Source: Terrisporobacter petrolearius | Lineage (GTDB): Bacteria > Bacillota > Clostridia > Peptostreptococcales > Peptostreptococcaceae | Assembly (NCBI RefSeq): GCF_032598785.1 | Contig: NZ_CP102984.1 | Reading direction: 5' to 3' (one strand) | DNA length: 64,000 nt | Shown here: piece by piece, positions 8,140 to 18,019 of the stretch | How the letters are laid out: each line of letters opens with the position of its first letter | How positions within the stretch are numbered: position 1 is the first letter of the stretch | Made by a program: the position numbers and the translations under genes | The notes under the pieces: model-generated | The model's input: only the letters and a program-made list of their open reading frames with translations | What the model was told of the DNA's origin: nothing | Database searches by the model: none

Positions 8140-11100
8140 TTATTTTTTCAATTGTGTCGAAAAATTTATGTTATCTTCTTCTGAATTATTGTTGTCTTCT
8201 TTGTCTTTACTGCCTGTTGTATTATTTGTATCATTAGAAGATTTACCTCTTAGACCCATGTAATGTCCTATAATATCCTTCATAGGCAATGTTGCATAAG
8301 TCCCTGAGTTACCTTGCGGTATTACAACACATATTGCTATTTCTGGATCATCTGCTGGAGCGTAAGATACTGCCCAACCAAAGTCTCCATATGTTTCTTT
8401 AAATGCATCTATATCCTCATCTGTAATTTTGTGATTAAGCTCTTTTATTGCCCTTCTTAAATAAGCTGCATTTATTCTATCATTATCTTCAGGTAATTTC
8501 TCAGAAACACCTTCTTTTAATTCTTTTTCTAATGCTTCCTTAGTTTCATCATCAATATCTTTACTGCCTAATTGCTCTTTAATTTCAGCAATTCTAGCCT
8601 TAGTTAATTCTGCTTCTCTTTCTGCTCTTAACTTATGATATACATCTAACACTTCATCTTTATTTACATTGTATGATGATAAATGACTCATTAAGTATTC
8701 ATACTCATTATCTGTTGGTATTTTTGTACTCTTTTGTGCTGTACCAGTCTTAGCTGCTATAGGCACACCAAGATTTCCTAACACTTTATTTGCAGTACCT
8801 TCAGTAACAACTCTTTTCATACCTATAATTAAATCTTTTAGGTTATCATCATCTTTAAAATCTATTTTTTCAGATTCAGGTTCTTTTATATCTACTTTAC
8901 TATAGTCAGGTGATATAGACTTTTGAACAACGTATAGTTGATTTAAAGTCCCTCCATTTGCTATAGCTGAAATATATCTAACTACTTGAGCAGGCGTATA
9001 AGCATTTTCCCCCTGTCCAATAGCCAAGTTAAATGCATCTGATACAGTCCATTTAGAGAAATTTAGATAAGTATATACTATTTGATCTGCTAAAGGTTCT
9101 AAATCATCTTCTTTTACCTTAAGTTCTGATAATCTTTTTAGAACTTCAGCTTTACTTGGTGTAGTTTTTTCTTCGCACCAATTTGCTATTTGCTGAATTC
9201 TTGCAGCAAATTCTTCAGGATTTTTATCCTTAGTTATGTCAGTAAAACTATTTTTCATAACTTTATTTAAATATGTTTTTAACATAGATTTTGTAGATTC
9301 AATTTTAGCTTCTTCACTAGGTACTGTACCCTTGCTTTCACTACCTAAGTCTTCATATAATCCAGTGCGATCATCTAAACCAAATAATTTAGCATATTCC
9401 ATAACTTGTTGTGGACCTATTTTTGCATTAGGATCAGCTCCACCAATTCTATTTTCTCCTGTACCTATAGTGTAGAAATAAATATTACAAGATTCTTGTA
9501 TGGCTTTATAAAGATTTACAATCCCATGATTGGCTCTACTTTTATTCCATATGGCATCACCATAAGATTTTTTTAATGGTCCTTTTCCCATCCAAATAAC
9601 ACCTGTGTCATTTATGCTATATTCTGGGTTTAATCCATGTTCTAATGCTGCCATTCCTGTAATCATTTTAAATGTTGAACCAGGTTGGAACACCCCCTGA
9701 GTAACTAAGTTTAACAGTGGTGCTGGTGCAAGCAAGTCATTTGTGTTTTTAGGTTGTAAATTATTATAATCCTTTGAAGATATTCCAGATACAAATAAAT
9801 TCGGATCATATGATGGATAAGACGCCGAAGCTAAAACCTCACCAGTATTTACATCTGTAACTATAACAGCACCTGATTTTGCATTTGGATTGCCTCCTGC
9901 AACACTTACATCTCCATAATCACTTTCATAAACTCCACCATCACGTAATGCCTTAAGTGTCTTTTCTAAAGCTTTTTCTGTTACTTCTTGTAAATCTTTA
10001 TCCAGAGTAAGATATACTGTATCTCCTGAGATAGGCTCAGTTACCTCTAGATTTTCTGTTATGTTTCCAACAGCATCAACTTTAACTTTTTTATATCCAT
10101 CTGAACCATGTAATTTGCTTTCTTGAGTTTTTTCCACTCCAGCAAGGCCTACTATGTCATCTTTAGAATATTTTTCTTCCTTATTTTCTAGATACTGTTT
10201 TTCTTGAGTTGAAGGTATTTTTCCTAAATATCCAAGAACATGAGATCCTAAATTTCCGTTAGGATAGGTCCTAACTGGTTCATTAGACACAGATATTCCA
10301 GGAAGCTCAAGGGCCATCTCCTCAATTGTTGCTATTGTATTTTCACTTATATTTTTTGCTATTGTTACTGGTTTATATTTTGTATAACCCTGAGATTTTA
10401 TAAGATCTCTAACTATAAGCATTTTTCTAGCCTCTGAATCACTTAAACTTGAATCTATTAAGTAGTAATCTCTAATTGCTTTAAATGCTACCTCTGCATC
10501 AGGTTTACTAGAATCTATTTTCTTTTCTTTCATCCATTTATCTACTTTGTATCCTTCAAGCCAGTCATTCTTCTCTCTATCTTCTGTAAATATCCAAGCA
10601 GATACAAGTATTGGAGGATAATATCCTGCTTCATTCACTTTTTTCTGTAGATCCGATGGCTTTAAGTTTCTATTTTCTTCTGTTAATTTTCCATCTGCTA
10701 TTAATTGATCTACTAGATAATAAAATGTTTCCTTAGCATTTAAATCTTGTGGAATATTATTTTCTTCCTTATACTGTTTTATATTTTCATCATAAGTATA
10801 ATAATATTTCCCATCTTCTATTATTATTGGAAACTCATCTGTATACTTTTCTTTATTTTTTTCTAATAAATTGATAAGTTTTAAAGAAATATTATTTCCT
10901 TCTGACTTATCTTCCTTTGTATCATTTTTTGTTAATTCATTTATTGATACTTGAACAGTAAACTGATTTTCATTTCCTGCTAATATTCTTCCGTATCTAT
11001 CTCTTATTTCCCCTCTAGCCGCTTTTACGGTAATTTCTTTATATGTTTTATTATCGGCTAAATCTGTATAATAATCATATTTAATTATATTCATATATAA

Positions 11101-11184
11101 AATTTTGATTATTATAGCTGCAAAGGCAAAAAGAAATACATTTTTTATTATCCTACATCTTTCATTAATTTTCTTTTCATCCAT
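8140..11184 (-). CDS. mrdA: Large class B penicillin-binding protein (PBP2/MrdA type)
   Basis: A 1014-residue transpeptidase, longer than the usual 650-750. It has one N-terminal membrane anchor (about residues 14-34), a PBP dimer/pedestal domain, and the transpeptidase motifs in order: SxxK as STFK in QPGSTFKMITG, SxN as SCN in ESCNIYFY, and KTG in AAKTGTAQKS. The extra length sits in the pedestal and in two charged helical inserts inside the transpeptidase domain (one before the AIGQGENAYTP block, another rich in E/K after KTGTAQ). It lies directly after mreBCD and is the likely elongation partner of RodA. Confidence 0.92.
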   Translation of the reverse strand: MDEKKINERCRIIKNVFLFAFAAIIIKILYMNIIKYDYYTDLADNKTYKEITVKAARGEIRDRYGRILAGNENQFTVQVSINELTKNDTKEDKSEGNNISLKLINLLEKNKEKYTDEFPIIIEDGKYYYTYDENIKQYKEENNIPQDLNAKETFYYLVDQLIADGKLTEENRNLKPSDLQKKVNEAGYYPPILVSAWIFTEDREKNDWLEGYKVDKWMKEKKIDSSKPDAEVAFKAIRDYYLIDSSLSDSEARKMLIVRDLIKSQGYTKYKPVTIAKNISENTIATIEEMALELPGISVSNEPVRTYPNGNLGSHVLGYLGKIPSTQEKQYLENKEEKYSKDDIVGLAGVEKTQESKLHGSDGYKKVKVDAVGNITENLEVTEPISGDTVYLTLDKDLQEVTEKALEKTLKALRDGGVYESDYGDVSVAGGNPNAKSGAVIVTDVNTGEVLASASYPSYDPNLFVSGISSKDYNNLQPKNTNDLLAPAPLLNLVTQGVFQPGSTFKMITGMAALEHGLNPEYSINDTGVIWMGKGPLKKSYGDAIWNKSRANHGIVNLYKAIQESCNIYFYTIGTGENRIGGADPNAKIGPQQVMEYAKLFGLDDRTGLYEDLGSESKGTVPSEEAKIESTKSMLKTYLNKVMKNSFTDITKDKNPEEFAARIQQIANWCEEKTTPSKAEVLKRLSELKVKEDDLEPLADQIVYTYLNFSKWTVSDAFNLAIGQGENAYTPAQVVRYISAIANGGTLNQLYVVQKSISPDYSKVDIKEPESEKIDFKDDDNLKDLIIGMKRVVTEGTANKVLGNLGVPIAAKTGTAQKSTKIPTDNEYEYLMSHLSSYNVNKDEVLDVYHKLRAEREAELTKARIAEIKEQLGSKDIDDETKEALEKELKEGVSEKLPEDNDRINAAYLRRAIKELNHKITDEDIDAFKETYGDFGWAVSYAPADDPEIAICVVIPQGNSGTYATLPMKDIIGHYMGLRGKSSNDTNNTTGSKDKEDNNNSEEDNINFSTQLKK

Positions 11185-11195
11185 TAAATCACCAA

Positions 11196-11684
11196 CTAAT
11201 CTTCTTTAAGTTTTAATATTGACTTATCAAAAGCCTTATATAAGATTAAGGCTATTATACTATTTAAAATTGGTAATATTACTATACCTCTTATTATTAA
11301 TCTAGTAAGAGTGAAACTATTATATACAACAATAGATGCTAATATATTAAGCACAGAACTAAATATAGTCGTTGCCAAAATCAGCGTAAATATAGTAACT
11401 TTACTTTCTTTGTATATTTTTTTTCTTGAGTAACTAATTGTATAACATATCAAAAAATAAACTAAACCATTTAATCCAAATATGCCACCAACAGTTATAT
11501 CCTTCAATAAACCTAATATGGCTCCTATTATACCTATCTCAAGCTCATCTAGATACAAAGATATAATTGTTAGGAAAATCAAAAGAAAATCTATTGTTAC
11601 TCCAAATATACTTATATAATTTGTTATACTATTTTCTAATATCAGTATAGCTATTCCCAAAAGAGAAAGGTAAATTTTTTTCAT
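11196..11684 (-). CDS. mreD: Rod shape-determining protein MreD
   Basis: A 162-residue hydrophobic protein with about five membrane segments, weakly conserved as usual for MreD, identified by size, topology (GAILGLLKDITVGGIFGLNG is a family-like loop) and position between mreC and the PBP gene. It is a membrane component of the elongasome linking MreC to the synthesis enzymes. Confidence 0.85.
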   Translation of the reverse strand: MKKIYLSLLGIAILILENSITNYISIFGVTIDFLLIFLTIISLYLDELEIGIIGAILGLLKDITVGGIFGLNGLVYFLICYTISYSRKKIYKESKVTIFTLILATTIFSSVLNILASIVVYNSFTLTRLIIRGIVILPILNSIIALILYKAFDKSILKLKED

Positions 11685-11699
11685 TTTAGATACCCCCCT

Positions 11700-12587
11700 C
11701 TAGTTTATATTTCTTGGCTCAACGATTACTACATCGTCTATATTTTTGAAATCAACATTTGGCTTTACTATTACATATTTCAATGAGTTATTTTTATTTT
11801 CAATTACTTTTTCTACTTTACCTATTACAATTCCCTCTGGAAATAGTGCAAGGCCTGATGTTGTAACTACGTCACCTGGTAATACATCATAAGTAGAATC
11901 AAACATATGTCCTTGTAGCAACCCACTATCTCTATAGTCTGTTTTTTCGTCTACACTTTCACCATATGTAATAATACCCTTAAATTCAGAGTTCTTTGCT
12001 AACTTAAAACTTACTGATGATTTTGTGTCTAGTAAGGAAATAACCTTACAATAGTTTTCAGATACTTCGTATACTATACCTACTAAACCATTACCATTCA
12101 TAACTAAACTGTCTTTTTTTACACCATCTTTACTACCAGCAGATACAACAAAGCTTGTATACCAGTTTCCATCATTCTTACTAACTACTCTGGCAGATAA
12201 AGTTTTCGCTACATATTTTTCATCTACAAAATTTAGTGCAGTTTTTAAACTCTGTAGAGATTGAACATCATCTAATTTGCTTTGTAAATCAATTACGTCT
12301 TGTTGTAATTTGTTATTTTCCTTTTCTAAACTTTCAGCCTTTTTGGCATTTTTTTGAAAATTAATTATATTTTCAAATCCACTTTTTACAAAGGTAAATC
12401 CACTATTTATCGTACTTCCTATAGTAGATATTGTAGTCATTCCAACATTTGAGCCTGCAGGGTTACTCCCACCAGTTCTTCCAATAGACATAGCTACAAT
12501 TCCAATTAAAGTGATAGCAACTACACCTGTTGCTATCACTTTAAAATTAACCTTTTTCTTGTTTTTATTATTCTTTTCAAACTTCAA
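11700..12587 (-). CDS. mreC: Rod shape-determining protein MreC
   Basis: A 295-residue bitopic protein: a basic N-terminus, one membrane segment (VIATGVVAITLIGIVAMSI), a coiled coil at about residues 75-115 (ESLEKENNKLQQDVIDLQSK), then the periplasmic-type beta-rich MreC domain (VSKNDGNWYTSFVVSAGSKDG, VMNGNGLVGIV). It is a scaffold between MreB and peptidoglycan synthesis. I prefer the TTG at 12587, spaced 6 nt from AGGTG; a GTG at 12596 is also open. Confidence 0.9.
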   Translation of the reverse strand: MKFEKNNKNKKKVNFKVIATGVVAITLIGIVAMSIGRTGGSNPAGSNVGMTTISTIGSTINSGFTFVKSGFENIINFQKNAKKAESLEKENNKLQQDVIDLQSKLDDVQSLQSLKTALNFVDEKYVAKTLSARVVSKNDGNWYTSFVVSAGSKDGVKKDSLVMNGNGLVGIVYEVSENYCKVISLLDTKSSVSFKLAKNSEFKGIITYGESVDEKTDYRDSGLLQGHMFDSTYDVLPGDVVTTSGLALFPEGIVIGKVEKVIENKNNSLKYVIVKPNVDFKNIDDVVIVEPRNIN

Positions 12588-12604
12588 GGTCAGCACCTAC
12601 TTCA

Positions 12605-13678
12605 TTACTTTTTATTGTTCATCATTAATACTTTTTCAAATATTTCTACATCTTCTACTGATTTACCTGTACCTATAGCAACACAGTCTAGTGGATTTTC
12701 TGCTATTTTAACCGGCATTCCAGTTTCTTCTTTAACTAATTTATCAAGTCCTTTAAGTAGGGCTCCTCCTCCAGTTAACATTATTCCATTTTCCATAATG
12801 TCTGAAGCTAATTCTGGTGGAGTTTTTTCTAATGTAGATTTGATTCCATCTACTATAGAATTAACAGGTTCTCTTAAAGCATCTCTTACTTCTGATGAAG
12901 ATATTTGCATAGTTTTTGGAAGTCCTGATATTAAATCTCTACCTCTTATTTCCATTTCAACTTCTTCGCCTTCTTTGTAAGCTGAACCTATTGTAATCTT
13001 TACATTTTCAGCAGTTCTCTCACCTATCATTAAGCTGTATTCTTTTTTTACATAACTAACTATAGCTTCGTCTAGTTCATCTCCACCAAGTCTTATTGAT
13101 TTAGCTGTAACTATACCACCTAGTGATATTATAGCTATTTCAGAAGTACCACCACCGATATCTACTACCATATTTCCTTCTGGTTCTTCTATTCTAAGTC
13201 CAGCTCCTATTGCAGCTGCCATTGGTTCTTCTATTAAGAATGCATCTTTCGCTCCAGCTTGTCTTGCAGCTTCTTCTATTGCTCTTTTTTCAACTTCTGT
13301 TACACCAAAAGGCACGCATATAGCTATTCTTGGAGACACTACACCCTTTTTAGCTGCAGCCTTTTGTATGAAGTAACTTAACATTGATTGAGTAACATCA
13401 AAATCAGCTATAACTCCATCTTTCATTGGTCTTATAGCTACTATGTTTCCTGGTGTTCTACCTATCATTCTTTTTGCTTCTTCACCAACTGCTAAAACTT
13501 GCTTGCTATCGTCTCTTATAGCAACAACTGATGGTTCTCTTACTACTATTCCTTGTCCTTTTATATAAACTAATGTATTTGCAGTACCTAAATCGATACC
13601 CATATCCTTAGTCATTTTTCCAAATCCAAACAAAGATTTATAACCTTTTTTTTCCTTCTTTTCCTTTGCCATTTTCAT
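12605..13678 (-). CDS. mreB: Rod shape-determining actin-like protein MreB
   Basis: A 357-residue bacterial actin. The phosphate 1 loop is MGIDLGTANTLVYI at about residue 26, phosphate 2 is MVVDIGGGTSEIAII, and the adenosine motif is ENGIMLTGGGALLKGLD. It forms membrane-associated filaments that orient wall synthesis. The N-terminus carries about 20 extra, very basic residues (MAKEKKEKKGYKSLFGFGK) before the conserved start; AAGGAAGG lies before the first ATG, so they are probably translated and may help membrane contact. First gene of mreBCD. Confidence 0.94.
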   Translation of the reverse strand: MKMAKEKKEKKGYKSLFGFGKMTKDMGIDLGTANTLVYIKGQGIVVREPSVVAIRDDSKQVLAVGEEAKRMIGRTPGNIVAIRPMKDGVIADFDVTQSMLSYFIQKAAAKKGVVSPRIAICVPFGVTEVEKRAIEEAARQAGAKDAFLIEEPMAAAIGAGLRIEEPEGNMVVDIGGGTSEIAIISLGGIVTAKSIRLGGDELDEAIVSYVKKEYSLMIGERTAENVKITIGSAYKEGEEVEMEIRGRDLISGLPKTMQISSSEVRDALREPVNSIVDGIKSTLEKTPPELASDIMENGIMLTGGGALLKGLDKLVKEETGMPVKIAENPLDCVAIGTGKSVEDVEIFEKVLMMNNKK

Positions 13679-13702
13679 GCACCTTCCTTACTTTTATTCT
13701 TA

Positions 13703-14407
13703 TTAAATCAACATATTCTCTTTAAAACTGAAATAAACTCCGTCCCCTATTATGATATGATCTATAACTTCTATGCCCACAATTTCACCACAATCTCTCA
13801 GCCTGCTTGTTACGTTTTTGTCTTCTTTTGAAGGCTCACAGTTTCCAGATGGATGGTTATGTAATAAAATAATCTTATTACTACTTCTTCTTATTGCCTC
13901 TCTAAAAACTTCTCTAGGATGAACAAGGGATGAATTTAGAGTTCCCACAGAAATGTCCACATCAGTTATTATTTCATTTTTAGTATTTAAAAGAACTACC
14001 TTAAAAATTTCTTTATATTGATATCTTAAACTCTCCATATAGTATTTATATATGTCCCAAGGGTTTTTGACTTTATATTTCGCAGGCTTATATGATGCTA
14101 TCCTACTAGCTAATTCTAGGGCTGCCTTAATTTGAAGTGCTTTAGTTTTTCCTATACCATGAATGCTTTTTAGCTCTTCAAAAGTTAAGTCTTGTAAGTA
14201 TCTGATATTATCAGCTTTGTCTATAATAGCTTGGCCTAGTTGAATTGCATTTGATTCTTTAGTCCCAGTTCTTATAAGTATGGCTAATAACTCTGCATCA
14301 GATAAACTATTTGCGCCATTTAGAATCATTTTTTCTCTTGGTCTTTCTTCTAATGTCATCTCTCTAATTGTCATTAATGAATTAGAAGACTTTTTCAGTT
14401 GAATCAA
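13703..14407 (-). CDS. radC: RadC/JAB-domain protein (YsxA)
   Basis: A protein of up to 234 residues with an N-terminal helix-hairpin-helix region (IHGIGKTKALQIKAALEL) and a C-terminal JAB/MPN metalloprotease-like domain whose zinc ligands are visible as HNHPSGNCEPSKED with an upstream glutamate. Despite the name, a repair role is not supported for the family. It overlaps the maf stop codon; the start is uncertain (TTG at 14407, or an ATG about 36 nt further in). The maf-radC-mreB order is conserved in firmicutes. Confidence 0.9.
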   Translation of the reverse strand: MIQLKKSSNSLMTIREMTLEERPREKMILNGANSLSDAELLAILIRTGTKESNAIQLGQAIIDKADNIRYLQDLTFEELKSIHGIGKTKALQIKAALELASRIASYKPAKYKVKNPWDIYKYYMESLRYQYKEIFKVVLLNTKNEIITDVDISVGTLNSSLVHPREVFREAIRRSSNKIILLHNHPSGNCEPSKEDKNVTSRLRDCGEIVGIEVIDHIIIGDGVYFSFKENMLI

Positions 14408-14988
14408 CCTCCGTAAAAAAGATTTATTTTAAAGTGATCCTTCAAGCAGTCACTTATTTTTGATATAGGAAGACCTACTATATTAAAATAGTCGCCTTGA
14501 ATATTATTAACTAATAATCCTCCATACCCTTGTATTCCATAAGCTCCAGCTTTATCTAAAGACTCTTTTGTATTCAAATAATCTTTTATACATTCTTCGG
14601 ATAATTCTTTAAAAGTTACTTGACTAACCTCACAATCAATAACTTTTTTGTTCAAACTTAAATTTATCAAAGCGAAACCAGTAATTACATAATGAGTTTT
14701 CCCTGACAATAACTTAATCATGTCGTATGCTTCTTCTTCATTTTTAGGTTTCCCTAAAATTTGGTTGTTTATCACAACAATTGTGTCTGCACCAATTACT
14801 AGCGATTCTTCATTGTTATTTGCCACATCTAATGCCTTTTCATATGCAAGCCTCATTACTGTTTCTTTTGGTGATTCATCTGCTTTGATAACTTCATAAA
14901 CTTGACTTTCTTTTACGGAAAATCTCACCTTAGTATTTTCTAAGATTTCTCTTCTTCTAGGTGATTTCGATGCTAAGATTATATCCAT
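14404..14988 (-). CDS. maf: Maf nucleotide pyrophosphatase
   Basis: A 194-residue Maf/HAM1-fold protein: MDIILASKSPRRREIL (P-loop-like SxSPRR at residues 8-13), the E-S-pair in ESLVIGADTIVV, GKPKNEEEAYDMIKLLSGK, and a C-terminal GDYFNIVGLPI. Family members hydrolyse dTTP, UTP or modified nucleotides and some inhibit septation. GGTGAGG lies before the ATG. First gene of the maf-radC-mreBCD transcript. Confidence 0.93.
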   Translation of the reverse strand: MDIILASKSPRRREILENTKVRFSVKESQVYEVIKADESPKETVMRLAYEKALDVANNNEESLVIGADTIVVINNQILGKPKNEEEAYDMIKLLSGKTHYVITGFALINLSLNKKVIDCEVSQVTFKELSEECIKDYLNTKESLDKAGAYGIQGYGGLLVNNIQGDYFNIVGLPISKISDCLKDHFKINLFYGG

Positions 14989-15154
14989 TCTCTCACCTCA
15001 CCTTGTACTATTATTTTGTACTAATTAAGTTTATCATTATATTGTAAAAATTTCAATGTTAATGTCGAGTCTTTTGATTACATAATTGTTATATTTATAA
15101 TTTTTTCTTCTAAATAATTAGAAAGCTTATATAGTTTGATTTTTAACAAAAAAA

Positions 15155-15190
15155 ATAAAGGTATGGATTATTTCCATACCTTTATTTTAA
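15155..15190 (-). terminator. Terminator of the rnf operon
   Basis: Perfect 14-bp stem AATAAAGGTATGGA / TCCATACCTTTATT, followed on the minus strand by a run of U, 40 bp after the rnfB stop codon. Confidence 0.88.
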
Positions 15191-15230
15191 CCATATTTAA
15201 AATATTTTTACATTTATTTTATAACATGTT

Positions 15231-16229
15231 TTATTGGTTAGTTGCTTTAATCTCTTCATCAACTAAACTCATAGCACCCTTTTTACATTTTGGTAAACAT
15301 AAATGGCACCCTTTACATTTATCTTGGTCAATTTTGTGTGGTTGTTTCTTTTCACCTTCTATTGCACCAAATTTACATGCTCTAGCACAAGCAGTACATC
15401 CTATACATTTTTCTTCGTCTATAGCAACTTTTCTTCTGTCACTTATATCTCCTGATATAACTTTTGTTGGACATTTGGCTACACAGACTTTACATCCTAT
15501 ACATTTTTCTTGGTCTATTACTGCAAGCTTGTTATCTATAGTTATAGCTTCAACTGGGCAAACTTTAGCACAAGCTCCACATCCGATACATCCAGCTGAA
15601 CATTTTACTTTTACTGCTTTACCAAATTCATGGCTATTACATTTTACAAATACTTCTTTACTAGCTGGTTTTTCTACTATTAACGCCTTTGGACATGCTT
15701 CCATACATTTACCACAGTTTACACATTTTTCTTCGTCTACTACTGCTACGCCATTTTCTATTTTAATAGCATCAAATTTACATACAGAGACACAAGTTCC
15801 AAATCCTAAACACCCTGCACTACAAGCTTTTGAACCACCTATTAAAGCTGCTGCTGCTCTACAATCTTTTAATCCTTGATGTTCATATTTATCTTTTGCT
15901 TTGTCACAAGTACCACTACATTTTACTGCTGCTACTATTTTCTCTGAACTACCTACTGCTACACCCATTATTTCTCCAACTTTGGCAGCAACTGCTGCTC
16001 CACCAACTGGACATCCATTAACTGGTGCATCTCCTTTAGCTATTGCAGCAGCTAATCCTCCACATCCTGGGAATCCACAACCACCACAGTTTGCTCCTGG
16101 AAGTACTGCAAGTATTTCTTCTTCTTTTTCATCTACTTCAACGGCAAATTTTTTAGATGCATAAGCTAGTATTGCTCCGAATATTAATCCTAATCCACCT
16201 AAAATTATTATTGCTTTAATTATGCTCAC
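15231..16229 (-). CDS. rnfB: Rnf complex subunit RnfB, polyferredoxin type
   Basis: A 332-residue subunit: one N-terminal membrane helix, then the CGGCGFPGC Fe-S (Fer4_9) domain, then a polyferredoxin part. Five clear CxxCxxCxxxC motifs are visible (CVNCGKCMEAC, CIGCGACAKVC, CIGCKVCVAKC, CIGCTACARAC, CKGCHLCLPKC) and a sixth looser one (CSAGC-CVSVC). It is the electron entry subunit taking electrons from reduced ferredoxin. Last gene of rnfCDGEAB, the usual clostridial order. Confidence 0.95.
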   Translation of the reverse strand: MSIIKAIIILGGLGLIFGAILAYASKKFAVEVDEKEEEILAVLPGANCGGCGFPGCGGLAAAIAKGDAPVNGCPVGGAAVAAKVGEIMGVAVGSSEKIVAAVKCSGTCDKAKDKYEHQGLKDCRAAAALIGGSKACSAGCLGFGTCVSVCKFDAIKIENGVAVVDEEKCVNCGKCMEACPKALIVEKPASKEVFVKCNSHEFGKAVKVKCSAGCIGCGACAKVCPVEAITIDNKLAVIDQEKCIGCKVCVAKCPTKVISGDISDRRKVAIDEEKCIGCTACARACKFGAIEGEKKQPHKIDQDKCKGCHLCLPKCKKGAMSLVDEEIKATNQ

Positions 16230-16245
16230 AAAATCACCCCCTGTT

Positions 16246-16824
16246 TTATAGTTTAATTAATCCTGTAAATCCTAAGAAAGCTATTGACATTAACGCTGCT
16301 GATATCAACGCTATTGGATATCCCTGGAATGATTCTGGTATATCTGCTAATTCTAGTCTTTCTCTAATTCCTGCAAACAACACTATTGCAAGTGTAAAAC
16401 CAACACCTGCACCTGCACCATTTATTAACGTTTCAACTATATTGTAGTTGTTTTGTACGTTAACTAATGCTATACCTAGCACAGCACAGTTTGTTGTTAT
16501 AAGTGGTAAATACACACCTAATGCTTGATATAATGAAGGACTTGATTTTTTTATAAACATTTCAACAAATTGAACTATTGATGCTATTACTAGTATAAAC
16601 GCTATTGTTTGTAAATATCCTGAAGTACCTGTTAAATTTAACAATTTTTGTATAAAGAAAGTTATTACAGATGCTAATGCTAGAACAAAGGTAACTGCTA
16701 CCCCCATCCCTACAGCTGTATCAACTTTTTTAGAAACACCTAAAAATGGACATATACCTAAGAATTGTGATGTTATAACATTATTAACAAGTACAATACT
16801 TAGAAATAATAATATATAATTCAT
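16246..16824 (-). CDS. rnfA: Rnf complex membrane subunit RnfA
   Basis: A 192-residue six-helix membrane protein with the paired family motifs NNVITSQFLGICPFLGVSKK and GAGAGVGFTLAIVLFAGIRERL; the conserved cysteines in these helices bind an intramembrane Fe-S cluster shared with RnfE. Part of the ion-translocating core; 16 nt upstream of rnfB. Confidence 0.95.
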   Translation of the reverse strand: MNYILLFLSIVLVNNVITSQFLGICPFLGVSKKVDTAVGMGVAVTFVLALASVITFFIQKLLNLTGTSGYLQTIAFILVIASIVQFVEMFIKKSSPSLYQALGVYLPLITTNCAVLGIALVNVQNNYNIVETLINGAGAGVGFTLAIVLFAGIRERLELADIPESFQGYPIALISAALMSIAFLGFTGLIKL

Positions 16825-16840
16825 ATGACTTCCCCCTTAA

Positions 16841-17434
16841 TTACGCTTTTTTCTTTACTACTTTATTAAATAGTGCCATTAAAAATCCTAAAGTTAAGAA
16901 TGCACCTGGAGGTAGTATAAATAATAAAGCTGGCTCATAAGAAGCTCCTAATATAGCAAAGCCAAATATTGTTCCTGCTCCTAATATTTCTCTAACTGCT
17001 CCTAATATTGTAAGAGCCAAAGTAAATCCAAGACCCATTGCTATTCCATCAACTGCTGATTCTACTGGCCCATTTTTTGATGCATATGCTTCTGCACGAG
17101 CAAGTATTAAACAGTTAACAACTATTAATGGAATATATAATCCAAGAGCCTTATCTAACGAAGGCACAAATGCTTTTAAAACCATTTGTACTATTGTAAC
17201 GAATGTTGCTATTACAACTACAAATGCTGGTATTCTTATTTTATCTGGTATTACTTTTCTAAGTAGTGATATAGCTATATTTGAACACGCCAAAACTATA
17301 GCCGTTGAAAGACCCATACCCATACCATTTATGGCAGAACTTGTTACAGCTAGAGTTGGACACATACCTATAACTTGAACAAAGGTTGGGTTCTCGTCTA
17401 TAATACCATTTTTAAATATTTTTCCTAGACTCAT
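16841..17434 (-). CDS. rnfE: Rnf complex membrane subunit RnfE
   Basis: A 197-residue paralogue of RnfA with opposite topology. The family motifs ENPTFVQVIGMCPTLAVTSS and AMGLGFTLALTILGAVREILG are present. Forms the membrane core with RnfA and RnfD. Confidence 0.95.
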   Translation of the reverse strand: MSLGKIFKNGIIDENPTFVQVIGMCPTLAVTSSAINGMGMGLSTAIVLACSNIAISLLRKVIPDKIRIPAFVVVIATFVTIVQMVLKAFVPSLDKALGLYIPLIVVNCLILARAEAYASKNGPVESAVDGIAMGLGFTLALTILGAVREILGAGTIFGFAILGASYEPALLFILPPGAFLTLGFLMALFNKVVKKKA

Positions 17435-17452
17435 ATTGTTAATCCCCCTATC

Positions 17453-18019
17453 CTATTTATTAATGCTCTCATATACTTCTACTGCTGCATTAACGCCTGT
17501 TGTTACAGCTGTAGATGTAATAGTAGCTCCTGATATTGCTTGTATTTCTGTCTCTCCTGGAGTCCCACTTTTTATAACACTAAGTTCTGTTGCTGGTTTT
17601 CCTGCATATTGTCCGTAAAAAGCTTCCTCTTTTGCCTTAGCACCAAGTCCTGGTGTTTCAGTCATATTGCCTATATTAATACCTGATATAGTACCATCAG
17701 ATTTTATACCTACCATAATTTCTATACTTCCACCATAACCGCTTGGAAGAGCTTTTATAGTATAACCTGCCACATCAGATCCTTTTAAACCTTCAAAAAC
17801 CTCTACAATCTCTACACTACCATTACTTTTATATTTTGATTTATCTAAAGCTTTAAAATCACTTATACCTGGTAATACAGTTTGTCTTGCTTCGTTATTA
17901 GCTTGTTCATTCCTTTGTTCTATTATTGGTGCAGTTATTTGGTTTGTTCCAGCTAAAAGTCCTGCAGCAATGGCACAAATAATAAATAAATTTAATCCTA
18001 ATTTTAATATACTATTCAC
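17453..18019 (-). CDS. rnfG: Rnf complex flavoprotein subunit RnfG
   Basis: A 188-residue protein with one N-terminal membrane helix and an extracytoplasmic FMN-binding domain; the FMN is attached covalently at threonine in SGATITSTAVT near the C-terminus. I take the GTG at 18019, placed after GGGGAGG, rather than upstream starts inside rnfD. It overlaps the rnfD stop by 8 nt, suggesting translational coupling. Confidence 0.94.
   Translation of the reverse strand: MNSILKLGLNLFIICAIAAGLLAGTNQITAPIIEQRNEQANNEARQTVLPGISDFKALDKSKYKSNGSVEIVEVFEGLKGSDVAGYTIKALPSGYGGSIEIMVGIKSDGTISGINIGNMTETPGLGAKAKEEAFYGQYAGKPATELSVIKSGTPGETEIQAISGATITSTAVTTGVNAAVEVYESINK

Noticed and set aside
15136..16164. Long plus-strand open frames opposite rnfB
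   Set aside because: Antisense shadows of the cysteine- and alanine-rich rnfB gene; no ribosome site and unnatural His/Pro/Ser composition.
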